Both the position numbers and the translations under genes were made by a program. Under the pieces are notes generated by a model. That model saw nothing but the letters and a program-made list of their open reading frames with translations, was not told the DNA's origin and did not search any database. Of a stretch of 64,000 bases of DNA, positions 34,706-43,639 are shown piece by piece; position 1 is the first letter of the stretch, and each line of letters opens with the position of its first letter. Source of the DNA: Bacillus massiliigorillae (lineage in GTDB: Bacteria > Bacillota > Bacilli > Bacillales > DSM-1321). The stretch lies in contig NZ_HG428741.1 of assembly GCF_000380245.2 (NCBI RefSeq), forward strand, positions 2,173,347 through 2,237,346, given 5' to 3'.

Positions 34706-35416
34706 TTAAAGTTCCTTTATAATGATATATGTTCCATCCGCAACATTCGCAGGAATACGATTTAACTTACTGTTACTCTGATATTTATGAACAATATAAT
34801 TTCCTTCTAAATCTATATATTTTTCCATATCATGATATTTTTCCATTACACTTATCGACTTAGGGTTTGTTGCTTCACCTATAATAGCCTTCAACCCTTG
34901 TGAAGATGCCTTTGTTAGCAATCTATTTCCTAATTGCTGAATAATTTCGTGTCGGTCATTCTCTGCTATCACTCCTAACATAAATAGGTGCAATAACTCT
35001 CCATCTTGGATTTCTTTTCCGTTTCGTTTTTCATAATCTTCCATAAAACGTTTACTAACGTCCTCTAGAACACGTAGAATTACATTCATGTCATAAAAAG
35101 AGCCTTCAAATACATCTTCTCCGATAATCTCAGGTGCATTCGTATCTCCAGCAAGCACACCAACAACATTTCTATCAACATCCTGAGCGACTACGCAATA
35201 CCCCTGCTCGATTATAGAATCTAAATAATCCTTGGTAAAGTTATAGAAATCTTCATAACCTATATCTAAAACACCTACCATAGGTTCCTGAACCCATTTT
35301 CCTGTAACATCCACTCCAATAAATGTACGAGCTAGACACTCAGCCGCTTTCTGAATTAAAGCTGAATGTTCCTTCATTATAATTTCATATGTATAAATTT
35401 CTTTTGTTGTCTGCAC
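34706..35416 (-). CDS. GNAT-like acyltransferase in riboswitch operon
   Basis: 236 residues from a GTG behind AAAGGAAA. The domain resembles GNAT enzymes: VVAQDVDRNVVGVLAGDTNA in the central strands, a helix with HEIIQQLGNRLLTKASSQGL, and AIIGEATNPKSISVMEKYHD where GNATs have their C-terminal block. The canonical Q/RxxGxG loop is weak (QQLGNRLL). It could therefore use an acyl donor other than acetyl-CoA. It is the second gene of the operon, between the STAS-like and MCP genes. Substrate unknown. Confidence 0.65.
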   Translation of the reverse strand: MQTTKEIYTYEIIMKEHSALIQKAAECLARTFIGVDVTGKWVQEPMVGVLDIGYEDFYNFTKDYLDSIIEQGYCVVAQDVDRNVVGVLAGDTNAPEIIGEDVFEGSFYDMNVILRVLEDVSKRFMEDYEKRNGKEIQDGELLHLFMLGVIAENDRHEIIQQLGNRLLTKASSQGLKAIIGEATNPKSISVMEKYHDMEKYIDLEGNYIVHKYQSNSKLNRIPANVADGTYIIIKEL

Positions 35417-35482
35417 TTGTTAAATTTCCTTTCTAATCTATAAAATAAAAATATTTTAATAAATCTAACATTATATAGAATG

Positions 35483-35839
35483 TTATAGTTTATCGATAAA
35501 CGTACCTGAGAACTCAATTCTTTCAAGTGCATTCCTAATTTGCACCTGCGCAATCTTAGATGACGGTTTTACTACAAGGATGTCTTTAAAACCTAAGCTG
35601 GAATAAAATAACATCGTCTGTTCCAACTGCGGTACAACCTTTGAAGGGACAGGGGTTTGGTGAGTCGCATCGACAACAAACGTATATTCCGGTCTAGGTA
35701 CTCTATTAATTGTATCCTGTAAATCTACCATATAACCTTCTACATCCTCTTCTCGCATTAATCCATGCACCTGAACATGGACTTCCTTCACACTCTCGTT
35801 AATTGCCATTTTGTATTTCCTTCTATCCACGACTATCAT
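35483..35839 (-). CDS. STAS-like domain protein
   Basis: 118 residues, start behind AAAGGAGATTAAAAG. The alternating strand-helix pattern resembles STAS or SpoIIAA-like folds: EVHVQVHGLMREEDVEGYMV, TINRVPRPEYTFVVDATHQT, LFYSSLGFKDILVVKPSSKI and NALERIEFSGTFIDKL. The serine usually phosphorylated in anti-sigma antagonists is not evident. It is the first gene of the operon under the c-di-GMP riboswitch. A second, divergent STAS-like protein lies at 49267, again next to MCP sequence. Confidence 0.6.
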   Translation of the reverse strand: MIVVDRRKYKMAINESVKEVHVQVHGLMREEDVEGYMVDLQDTINRVPRPEYTFVVDATHQTPVPSKVVPQLEQTMLFYSSLGFKDILVVKPSSKIAQVQIRNALERIEFSGTFIDKL

Positions 35840-35898
35840 CTTTTAATCTCCTTTTTCATTATTATCGACATATTTACGTTCTTTTCGTATAATTGCAA

Positions 35899-36034
35899 AA
35901 ATAAAAGCTATCCCAATATACGTAAGGATAGCCAAATAATCACTTGTTATTATTTAGGGCAACCCGACTATCATTATCCTATTGGATTTTAGACTCGTAG
36001 CTTTGCGTCCTTACCTTTCGATAAGTTTGCCTTT
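35899..36034 (-). ncRNA. c-di-GMP-I (GEMM) riboswitch with terminator
   Basis: Minus strand 36034 to 35956 shows the GEMM hallmarks in order: GGCAAA opening stem P1, ATCGAAAGG tetraloop hairpin, GGACGCAAAGC, ACGAGTCTA, and GGGTTGCC closing P1. Next, 35934-35899 forms a terminator: GGCTATCC and GGGATAGC arms followed by TTTTATTTTT. The STAS-like start is 60 bp further on. c-di-GMP binding therefore probably decides read-through into the STAS-GNAT-MCP operon. Whether it is an on or off switch, or a cGAMP variant, cannot be told without folding. Confidence 0.88.
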
Positions 36035-36233
36035 TTCAATTTTCGAAAAATAGACAATAGTATTATACTAATATATCACTTTTGTATTATAGAATATTTA
36101 TCTTTTTTTGTCGAAAGTTTTTTTAAAAACATTTTATAGTAAGTTCTCTTTAGTAAAATTTTTTCCCTTGACTCTCCAAATCAATTGGCGAGTGCATTAG
36201 TTAAAAAAGCAAGGGCAGAACTCTTTGAGTTTT

Positions 36234-36842
36234 TTATTTCTGGGACTTCTTATTCCACATAATACAGCTAGATACAAACTGTGCCTTAGTCTGCTGGAAC
36301 CTCGTTTGGTTATCCGATTTTGAAAGGTGTCCTTGGTAATGAAATAGTATGTCATACATATTCGTTATAATTTCTTGTTGTCTAGATAGATTTCGAAGGT
36401 TTAGAAGCTGAATTCCTTTCATCTTATAAGGCTCAAATTCCTCTTTATAGTAAAGAATATATAGTTAATAGGCATCAAAGGCATTTGTTTTTACCTTTCA
36501 CAAACTTGATTTCTTTGCTTGATGAGAAATGATTGGATTCAATAAAATATAAAGAATTTCATTTCCTTCTAAGCATTGAACGATAGGCGTATGAGAACGA
36601 CCTGTTGATTCCAAAATAACTACAGGCATTTGACCAGTCATTGATTTCATTTCCCCTAAGAAGCTTATAAACGCATCTAATTCTTCACGCTTATGCTTTA
36701 TTGAAAAACTCTTTCCATAAGGCTTTCCTTTATCTAAAAAAGCCTGAACTTCACTCTTTCCTTTAGCTATGTCTACACCCACAACTGGGTTCATTCTTTC
36801 TCCTCCTCTAATGTATTCACCAGTAACCCCTATTTCCTCCAA
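36234..36842 (-). pseudogene. IS110-family transposase, decayed
   Basis: The N-terminal DEDD domain is clear: NPVVGVDIAKGKSEVQAFLD, EELDAFISFLGEMKS and VVILESTGRSHTPIVQCLEG, with the catalytic Asp in VGVDIA and Glu in LESTG. It stops at SHQAKKSSL. After a damaged stretch, the middle region appears in another frame as MKGIQLLNLRNLSRQQEIIT. The C-terminal domain is missing. The 5' flank (36843-36990) looks like the element's noncoding end, where IS110 elements encode their guide RNA. Confidence 0.75.
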
Positions 36843-36993
36843 GTAGTATTATAGTTTCTCTTGTTATACGAGATCTAAGTACCAACCAGCCTCAAACCTA
36901 TTTCTACTAGTAGGGGGTGAACAGTTTAGCTGACGGAATCAATGTCCCACGCACCCGTACGTTCTACCTTGGCTACTGATAGATTAAATCCAA

Positions 36994-37076
36994 ATAAAAA
37001 AAGTTCAACCAGAAATGACTGGCTGAACTATATAATACGAACGTACTTGTTTGTTTAAGTATAACTTTTCACATTC
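36994..37076 (-). repeat. CT-repeat copy, left end replaced by IS110
   Basis: AAAAAAAG, hairpin AGTTCA-CCAG ... CTGG-TGAACT, ACTTGTTTGTTTAAG and TTCACA. The stem has yet another sequence but pairs fully. IS110 sequence lies on the left, next to a GATAG core-like motif. Confidence 0.7.
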
Positions 37077-37156
37077 TTGTTTGTGCTTTTCCAGCTGCCC
37101 CAGTAACTATGGACAAAAGACCAGTATAAAATATATATCAGGAGGGGGATTTAAAA

Positions 37157-37546
37157 ATGAATTTTGACTTTAGCAGCTCTTACCGTCAACATCCCAGTGT
37201 ACATCCAGTTTTAGATCAAATTTTGGAGGGATGAAATGGAGAACCCAAAATTACTGTTTATTTATTAATCAATAAATATGGTTTACCAAATGAAGCAAGT
37301 TCAAGAAGAATCATCTGGTATAACAATGGCCCTTGGAAACGTACAATTGTTCATTTAGATACTGTACCTCATAACACGCCTACTCCCCATCTTGATTATT
37401 TGGCACAAACCATAGATTATAAAGTTCCTGTTCAATTTTTTGATGAATTAGCACGGTTTGATGGTAGTTTATATCCAGACCGAACGGCTGGTGAAGCTAC
37501 GGCTAAATGTGATCAAGAAGCGGCAAGTTGGTTACCATTATTGTAA
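37157..37546 (+). pseudogene. Hypothetical protein gene with in-frame TGA
   Basis: The ATG is behind CAGGAGGGGG. The frame reads MNFDFSSSYRQHPSVHPVLD, QILEG, then TGA at 37232-37234, and continues in the same frame with NGEPKITVYLLINKYGLPNE, IIWYNNGPWKRTIVHLDTVP, then VPVQFFDELARFDGSLYPDR to a TAA at 37544. Total length would be 129 residues, with Trp (TGG) the likely original codon. The second part looks well conserved. It is a recent nonsense mutation, a read-through case, or a sequencing error. The family is not recognised. Confidence 0.65.
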
Positions 37547-37565
37547 ATGTACCATCTCCCAATAA

Positions 37566-37640
37566 TTATTTGACTTCGACTAACCTGCTCCAGAAAAAGC
37601 TGTCTAAATGACAGCTCTAATCTTCTGCTATAGCAAGAAC
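37566..37640 (-). repeat. CT-repeat copy lacking the left core
   Basis: CTTCGACTAACCTGCTCC joins directly to AGAAAAAGCTGTC-TAAAT-GACAGCTCT and TCTTCTGCTATAGCAAG. The GTTAGCTGCATA core is deleted. Confidence 0.75.
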
Positions 37641-37770
37641 TGCAAATATTTTTACTCTTTTGCTTCCTAATAATTCGTTACGACCGAGTTTATTTAACAG
37701 ATCTAATTTCTACATATTTTCAACACATTATTTTCTTAAAATCTTTTTTCGAAGGAGGAGAAAAAAATAA

Positions 37771-38478
37771 ATGGGTAGAAAATCTGTATTCTTTTATGTG
37801 AGTTTAATAGTATTAACGATAATCTATCTTTTACATATATTTGAAAGCAGTAGAAATGTTAGTAATTTAAAAAAAGTTGCAAACGAAATTAGACAATCTT
37901 ATCCTTTTAACTATTTTATCGAAAATATCGATATTCAATATAGCCATTTCACTACTGAGATTAACCTGGAGTTAATAAATCAGTATGATGAACTAGAATT
38001 GATTAACCAGTTTGCTATATTTGAGTATTTCCAAAGACAATTAAGACATTTTTTACTCACTGGCGATTACCAAAATCCTTTGCATATTTCTGATTTTAAA
38101 CTGGTCGGAAATACAGATTCAAACAAATATTTTTTATCAAGTGACATTCCTGAAAATAGAACAGTACATTATAATGTTGAAAATTTCTTTTATATAAACA
38201 ATAAAAAATCCTATCATACTAATACTCTAGATAATTCACTCTATAACAAGCTAAAAGATGAAGGTAAGTTTGATTTAGAAGTTCTACAATACGCTGATTG
38301 TATGTTTCGGCTAATTACTTCTGGAGGAAGAAACTATATTCACAAAACTGATGAAAAAATTATATTAGATAGTATTTCCGAAAAATTTGGCATAACCCAT
38401 GAAGAATTTAATCATATTTATTATAAATACTATCTTGGAATTTATTTTAATCCCTTATTAGATGATTCAAATTTATGA
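37771..38478 (+). CDS. Hypothetical membrane-anchored protein
   Basis: 235 residues with the ribosome site CGAAGGAGGAGAAAAAA. One N-terminal membrane helix (about 6-22, FFYVSLIVLTIIYLLHIF) is followed by a polar domain outside the membrane, starting with a coiled-coil-like helix (SSRNVSNLKKVANEIRQSYP) and rich in Tyr, Asn and Asp. It includes FDLEVLQYADCMFRLITSGG and FGITHEEFNHIYYKYYLGIY. The family is not recognised. It is a plus-strand gene without a neighbouring partner. Confidence 0.5.
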   Translation: MGRKSVFFYVSLIVLTIIYLLHIFESSRNVSNLKKVANEIRQSYPFNYFIENIDIQYSHFTTEINLELINQYDELELINQFAIFEYFQRQLRHFLLTGDYQNPLHISDFKLVGNTDSNKYFLSSDIPENRTVHYNVENFFYINNKKSYHTNTLDNSLYNKLKDEGKFDLEVLQYADCMFRLITSGGRNYIHKTDEKIILDSISEKFGITHEEFNHIYYKYYLGIYFNPLLDDSNL

Positions 38479-38690
38479 AGCATCTATTTCAACCTTGTGT
38501 TTCCTACGAATAAAATTGAAAAAAATATTTAATAGCTTGTTTATGAAAAATTAACAGTTTCTTTACGTTCAAAATGCCTCATTTCTTAAGAATATGTGAA
38601 TGACCATTATACTTGTCCAATTCTTTAAAATGAAAACAGCATACATTAATCCTGTAAGATCTTAAAAAAATATGAAATGAGGTTATTTTT

Positions 38691-39491
38691 TTGCGATGTA
38701 ATGATAATCATGAACCAAATCAAGTAAACAAGCCCATGGACCCTCCAGAATCCTGTGCAATAACACCTACTCCACTGAGTTCATTTCCGTCTGCACCTAC
38801 CGATTTTGTTCCAAATGGAGGTGTTACGATAATTAAAGTACCTGTTGTAGTGGCGGAGCCAACAATCCAAATTTCTATCGAGGCAACAATTGATCTTAGA
38901 GCTCCCGCAACTGAAATTAAGCAAGTGAAAAAAAGTGTATTTTTAGATCAAGTGAAACTTGTTCCGGTTGCACCATTTACACGTATTGGCACTACTGACT
39001 TTTTTGAGGTGACAAGAGCTAAATTATTTGTAGGAGGGCATATTCGAAAAGATATCCAATTTACTACGGCTGGCGCTGTAGCTGGCACATGCCTTACAAA
39101 TCTTTTAGATAGAGTTGTCGATGTTCCATTCACTGGCTTTACAGATGTTGCATTCGCCTCCGTCAACCGACCAATCATTGGCATTTCCGAAACTGCCGAG
39201 GCTAATTTCCTTAATGAGACAAACCCATTAGCGCCTCGCCTAGATAAATATTATTTCAACAATCTTGTTAAATTCAATGAACAACCATACGGTGAGTTAG
39301 TAGCCGCCAACTTCTTTGAGCTTGATTTTTCGCCAACAATCACAACTCCTGAAGGTGCTTTTACCTCGATTACTGAAAAGCTCGTTCTGGAACTTACACT
39401 AAAAGTATTACAATTGCAGCAAGTTACACTTAGTGGTTCTGTTGCATTAGTTCCTCTCCTTACCGGACTAATTCCTCCACCAACTCCTTAA
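38691..39491 (+). CDS. SPOCS/DUF3794-like spore or exosporium protein
   Basis: 266 residues from a TTG behind TGAGGTT. A Pro-rich N-terminus with Cys (MRCNDNHEPNQVNKPMDPPE) precedes a beta-rich domain: KSVFLDQVKLVPVAPFTRIG, KLFVGGHIRKDIQFTT, then DRVVDVPFTGFTDVAF. This order (signal strand, GHIRK, VPF) matches the SPOCS domain of spore coat and exosporium proteins such as SipL and CsxA. The end is Pro-rich. A CATACATTA motif at 38640 resembles a sporulation sigma -10 box. It is therefore a likely outer spore layer protein. Confidence 0.6.
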   Translation: MRCNDNHEPNQVNKPMDPPESCAITPTPLSSFPSAPTDFVPNGGVTIIKVPVVVAEPTIQISIEATIDLRAPATEIKQVKKSVFLDQVKLVPVAPFTRIGTTDFFEVTRAKLFVGGHIRKDIQFTTAGAVAGTCLTNLLDRVVDVPFTGFTDVAFASVNRPIIGISETAEANFLNETNPLAPRLDKYYFNNLVKFNEQPYGELVAANFFELDFSPTITTPEGAFTSITEKLVLELTLKVLQLQQVTLSGSVALVPLLTGLIPPPTP

Positions 39492-39518
39492 TGGATGTTT
39501 TTAAGCACATATAAAAAA

Positions 39519-39553
39519 TAAGGGTTTTGTTACTTGTAAACAGAACCTTTTTT
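39519..39553 (+). terminator. Terminator of the spore protein gene
   Basis: Arms AAGGGTTTTGTT and AACAGAACCTTTTTT, 28 bp after the stop. Confidence 0.8.
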
Positions 39554-39679
39554 ATTCAAATCCCTATTTTCTATAAGACAGGTTAATAATCATTCATTAA
39601 GAAAAATGCATCATACTCTAACAATGTAAAATAAAGTGAATCTCTAAATATATAAATATAAAGAAACAGAGTTCTATTA

Positions 39680-39856
39680 ATGAATACTCACCCATCTGAA
39701 CATCATTCGGAGTATCATAATCATTCAGAGCATCATCTTAAGCTTGAACACTTCCAAGTGTCTATGCTGTTCAAAGAAAATTCGTTTAAGAATATTGATT
39801 TCCATAGAAAAAAAGATGTGTCAGAATTTTATACTTTCTTAAAGAAGCTGATCTAA
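39680..39856 (+). CDS. Possible small histidine-rich protein
   Basis: 58 codons: MNTHPSEHHSEYHNHSEHHL, then KLEHFQVSMLFKENSFKNID, ending FLKKLI in CT-repeat sequence. Eleven of the first 25 residues or so are His or acidic, which could bind metal. The ribosome site is weak and the reading overlaps another small gene on the opposite strand at its end. It may be a fragment. Confidence 0.25.
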   Translation: MNTHPSEHHSEYHNHSEHHLKLEHFQVSMLFKENSFKNIDFHRKKDVSEFYTFLKKLI

Positions 39857-39986
39857 TCAGCTTCTTACTAAAGTAATGCGCCCATTTGTTTAAGTGTATT
39901 ATTAAACTTTTATTCTCTTTTATAGCATTTGCCCAAGCCAAAAAAACTATAACTATAATAATTCCTACAATTAACAAAAAGGACAC
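39786..39986 (-). CDS. Small membrane protein with repeat-derived tail
   Basis: 66 codons from a GTG behind GGGGGAG. One membrane helix, MSFLLIVGIIIVIVFLAWAN, is followed by AIKENKSLI. The rest of the chain is translated CT-repeat and unrelated DNA. It looks like the N-terminal part of a small membrane protein whose 3' end was lost when the repeat joined. Confidence 0.35.
   Translation of the reverse strand: MSFLLIVGIIIVIVFLAWANAIKENKSLIIHLNKWAHYFSKKLIRSASLRKYKILTHLFFYGNQYS
39838..39905 (-). repeat. CT-repeat copy, right half
   Basis: Hairpin AAGAAGCTGAT ... ATCAGCTTCTT, ACTAAAGTAATGCGCCC and ATTTGTTTAAGTG. The hairpin arms are an 11-base perfect pair, a different sequence from the other copies. 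Confidence 0.8.
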
Positions 39987-40039
39987 CTCTACTCCCCCTC
40001 AAGCATTCCATTTATTACATATTAACACATTCAATTCCA

Positions 40040-40137
40040 TCAAATTGCTAAGTTAGTGACAAAGCAAAAAGACTGCCTTTTAGCAGCCTTAATCTTAAGC
40101 TTTAGCACGTGTTAGTTTATGTGTAACTCTTCACAAT
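40040..40137 (-). repeat. CT-repeat copy
   Basis: AAATTGCTAAGTTAGTGACAA, AAAAAGACTGCC ... GGCAGCC-type hairpin, TCTTAAGCTTTAGCACG, TGTTAGTTTATGTG and TTCACAA. Its left core is degenerate. It lies upstream of the serine hydrolase gene. Confidence 0.75.
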
Positions 40138-40246
40138 CACTTGATATTATATAGGTGAATAGAAAGATAAATTAGAATTTAGTTTAGTAGTTGTAAAACT
40201 AGGTTATTTATATTATTCTCTTATAATTTTCCAAAAAGGAGAGTTT

Positions 40247-41674
40247 ATGAAAAAGACTATTGTTTTTGCATTAACGATATTTATATTATTCTCGGGATTT
40301 GAAATACAAAGTTATGCGATGTCAGATTCGAAATCTGCGGCAATACAAGCGTTGCTAGATGATGCCCGTCGTATATCAGGTGTGCCGGGAATGTCAATCT
40401 CAATACTTGCTGATAATGAAGTGTTCTACTTTTCTTCAGGGTATGCAGACCGTGAAAAGAGGTTGTCTGCAAGTCAAAATACACTCTACGAGCTGGCTTC
40501 GGTCAGTAAAGCTTTTACCGGTATGGGCATTATGCTGTTGGAAGAGCAAGGGCTGCTATCACTGACTGACCCTGTTCAAAAATATTTACCTTGGTTTACG
40601 TTAAAGTATCAAGGGAAACCTATTGATATGCAAAGCCTTATGCTAAATAACTTTCTTCACCATACCAGCGGCCTAACAAATATTAGGCATACTCATAATA
40701 TTCCACAAGGCAATAAGCCGGATATGCTGCAAAAGACTGTGGAAATGCTGGTAGATGCTGAATTGGCGTTCTCTCCCGGTGAACAGTATAAATATGGAAC
40801 CGTTAATTATGACGTATTGGGTTTGGTTATTGAGATTGTGTCGCGACAAAGCTATGAAGACTTTATGAAGGAACAGGTATTTCAACCGTTAGGTCTTCAC
40901 CAGACATATGTTTATAAAGAAGATGCTCAAGCCACTGGACAGCTGGCACAGGGCTACCGTTCTTCCTTTTTTATGACAACTCCATATAACGCTCCGGATT
41001 ATGCTGGGAATAAACCGGCAGGCTACATCATTTCTAATACAAAAGATATGGCGCGTTGGATGGGCATACAGATGGGGATCGTGCAGGACATACCTGAAAT
41101 ATTTCACACGGTTATCAAAAAATCACATAGGGGTGATATGTCTGTTTCATCTGTCAACGATATGTATTATGCGGCAGGCTGGTCGGTAAACGCCGACCAA
41201 ACGATTATAGAACATACTGGGGGCAATCCGAATTTCAGAACCGAAGTAGCCATACTACCAAATGAACGAACAGCCGTCTGCTTGCTGAGCAACGGAGCAA
41301 ATACCAATATCAACCTGGTACTAAAAGTTAAAGATATATTAGACGGCAATCTAACGCAGTCATATGAAATAAGCGGCACACAGCTTTTGGACATCACCTT
41401 GTCGTCTACCACAATTATTCTTTTACTGTTGGCCATTCTGCTATTTCTCTTAGGATTACGCAGAAGGAAAACGAATGAGCTGCAGCCAATGACAAAAAAG
41501 AGAATAATCGTTACAGTTATTTTCCTGATCGCTACGATCGCCCTGAGTATAATGTGCTGCGCCTTCGATTGTTCAACGATACTTATTTGGCAAACATATA
41601 GTGTTCTTACAGCTTTGATTTCGTCAACATTATTAACAGCAAGCATTACATGGTTTGTATACACTCATCGATAA
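40247..41674 (+). CDS. Membrane-bound serine hydrolase (class C beta-lactamase fold)
   Basis: 475 residues, start behind AAAAAGGAGAG. Signal peptide 1-25 (cleavage near SYA-M), then a class C beta-lactamase/PBP-like domain. The SxxK motif is ASVSKAFTGMG, the second motif lies in YGTVNYDVLG, and HTGG stands in place of KTG in IIEHTGGNPNF. Three or four C-terminal membrane helices follow (about 380-400, 415-435, 445-470). Such proteins act as peptidases or esterases on peptides or wall parts outside the cell. Base composition is richer in GC than the neighbours, which suggests later arrival. Confidence 0.85.
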   Translation: MKKTIVFALTIFILFSGFEIQSYAMSDSKSAAIQALLDDARRISGVPGMSISILADNEVFYFSSGYADREKRLSASQNTLYELASVSKAFTGMGIMLLEEQGLLSLTDPVQKYLPWFTLKYQGKPIDMQSLMLNNFLHHTSGLTNIRHTHNIPQGNKPDMLQKTVEMLVDAELAFSPGEQYKYGTVNYDVLGLVIEIVSRQSYEDFMKEQVFQPLGLHQTYVYKEDAQATGQLAQGYRSSFFMTTPYNAPDYAGNKPAGYIISNTKDMARWMGIQMGIVQDIPEIFHTVIKKSHRGDMSVSSVNDMYYAAGWSVNADQTIIEHTGGNPNFRTEVAILPNERTAVCLLSNGANTNINLVLKVKDILDGNLTQSYEISGTQLLDITLSSTTIILLLLAILLFLLGLRRRKTNELQPMTKKRIIVTVIFLIATIALSIMCCAFDCSTILIWQTYSVLTALISSTLLTASITWFVYTHR

Positions 41675-41815
41675 AATGCCTCGCTTTGAAGATGAGCATA
41701 ATGTTAAGTAATTAAATTTCAATTTATCGGTATGCTTAATTTAAAAAACACAAGACACTTCGGTGTATTTTTTAATAGCATCGATAATTTTCACAGCCAA
41801 ACCTAATTACTATTT

Positions 41816-41862
41816 TTTCCATCAACCTGCCCGTTAGCGCCATAACAAAAAAGACTACCTAT
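41816..41862 (-). repeat. CT-repeat, left half, split by IS3-family element
   Basis: TCCATCAACCTGCCCG, GTTAGCGCCATAAC and AAAAAAGACTACCTAT. The repeat continues at 42507 on the other side of an insertion sequence. Confidence 0.8.
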
Positions 41863-42506
41863 TGAAGTGACCCCTTAAATTTAGACACGTGTATTTTACT
41901 AAGCAACCTTTTGGGCATGAGTTCTGTATTGAACAGGACTCATGCCTTTTAATTTTCGCTTTATTCGTTTGTGATTATAATAAATCATATATTTTGCTAA
42001 CTCTCGTTTAAAATGTTCCACATTCTCAAATTCTTTTAAATAAAGAAATTCTGATTTCAAGATACCAAAAAAGCTTTCTATCATTGCGTTATCGTAACAG
42101 TTTCCTTTACGAGACATACTCTGTGTAATACCACGTTCACTAAGACAATGACGATATTTTTTCATACGAACTAACAATTTTAAACCAAGGACTTTCATGA
42201 TTCTTTGTACTTTTTTTATGGTTTACTTTATGTCCAAGGTTACATAATTCATAACGAATACGACGATATCCATAACGACCTTTGTGTTCATCATAAATGG
42301 ATTGGATGAGTTGTTTTAAATCAGCATCGGGATCGGGTTTACTCCTATTTTTCACCCAGTAATAATACTGGTTTTATTGATTCTTTTTTCATGGATGGAC
42401 GCCCCTTTTTCTTTGATTTTAGAGCGTCAATACCAGTCCTATTATACAATTCGACCCACTTATATACGGTTGAAGGAGATGGGATGTTAAAAATCGCAGC
42501 TGCTTC
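41863..42506 (-). mobile_element. IS3-family (IS150 group) element, decayed
   Basis: The right end TGAAGTGACCCCTTAAATTT matches IS150-group terminal repeats. Going up the minus strand: the OrfB C-terminus (GITQSMSRKGNCYDNAMIES, then FFGILKSEFLYLKEFENVEH) ends at 41899. The retroviral integrase core with its catalytic Asp residues is deleted. The OrfB N-terminal part reads DEHKGRYGYRRIRYEL in another frame. An OrfA piece (IFNIPSPSTVYKWVELYN) lies at 42370-42506. The outer left end is missing. It is not functional. Confidence 0.85.
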
Positions 42507-42537
42507 AAAATGAAGTAATGCACTCGATAATTCACAA
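42507..42537 (-). repeat. CT-repeat, right half, after IS3-family element
   Basis: AATGAAGTAATGCACTCG, ATAATTCACAA. It completes the copy interrupted at 41862. The interval 42538-42784 has no gene; a degenerate GTTTGTTTAATTG tail is seen near 42742. Confidence 0.7.
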
Positions 42538-42784
42538 ATGATGATAAAATATATTGGTCTAAATTATGTAATGATAATAAAGATGTTTAATCCTAAAGCA
42601 GAAAAACGCATTACACCGTACGTAAATGTGGGCGGTGTAAAAGTAAAGATGTTTAATTCTTTGAACAATTACTGAATAAGAACTCTTAAAAATAACAATA
42701 AAGTCGTTTAAAAACCCAATCATTATGCAACAATCACGCGCGTTTGTTTAATTGTTAAAAACCTTCTACCAATATATTTATTTA

Positions 42785-43393
42785 TCATAGAAGGTAAACG
42801 AACCAGATGCTTACGACAATAAACCAAATGTTGATTGACAACAGGAACACTCGCTCACAAATCCCAAAGATAAATCGCAACGGCTTGAACATCGTTACAA
42901 TTACAGCCCCAAGCGAGATAGTAGTAATCATGGTTGTGATGTAAAAAAATGGATTTAGATTTTCAAAACCTTCCAGTAATTTTAAATGACTTCCTCCACG
43001 ATCAATGACCATATAGGAAAAAGCGAACGCAAGAATAGCAAATAAGTAATGGAGTTTTCCTCGAACCGTAAGTTTTTCTCCTTCTAGGTCAGTTGGAAAG
43101 AATAACATGAGGATACGGGAGATGACCATTAGAATGATTAAAATCGAAATGGACGCGGATATGGAGAAGCGATCTTTTACATTCAACAACACGATAGAAA
43201 GTGACAATGCCCCTAAATTGCTGAGCCAAGCGTAAATTAAAAATAAATTTTTTGTAGCACCTACACCGTAATCACTTACAGCATGTCGAATAGGATGATA
43301 GCCTGTTTTCTTAAAGTGAAGTATGAGAAAAAAAATGAAATAACTCAAAAAGAACAATACGGACACAATCGATAGGATTTTCTCGATGGACAA
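42785..43393 (-). CDS. DUF998 family membrane protein
   Basis: 202 residues from a TTG six bases after GGGAGGT; a TTG 15 bases further upstream would overlap this ribosome site. Six hydrophobic helices are predicted. The DUF998 hallmark GYHPIRHAVSDYGVGATKNL is at about residues 27-46, followed by AWLSNLGALSLSIVLLNVKD and RILMLFFPTDLEGEKLTVRG. The family is of unknown function and is found as stand-alone membrane proteins in many bacteria. It has no partner gene. Confidence 0.8.
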   Translation of the reverse strand: MSIEKILSIVSVLFFLSYFIFFLILHFKKTGYHPIRHAVSDYGVGATKNLFLIYAWLSNLGALSLSIVLLNVKDRFSISASISILIILMVISRILMLFFPTDLEGEKLTVRGKLHYLFAILAFAFSYMVIDRGGSHLKLLEGFENLNPFFYITTMITTISLGAVIVTMFKPLRFIFGICERVFLLSINIWFIVVSIWFVYLL

Positions 43394-43639
43394 TTTCAGA
43401 CCTCCCAAAGTTCATCAGATTCAGTTCCCCAACAGTTCTTTACCCGTTTGTTGAATAGCATCATCGACATTTTAATTTTAAATGACTTTATTATTTTTCA
43501 AACAATTATATTATGATTTAAATGACTTTATTATCAAGAAACATAAATTTTGAACTTATTTTTCGAAAATGAATAATTTGTTTTTGAATATGATAGCAAT
43601 TCGTTAGAGAAATGGAGAAAATAATGCTTTGACGATATT

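Noticed and set aside
40281..41664. Several frames antisense to the serine hydrolase gene
   Set aside because: They are shadows of a gene with a clear signal peptide and catalytic motifs.
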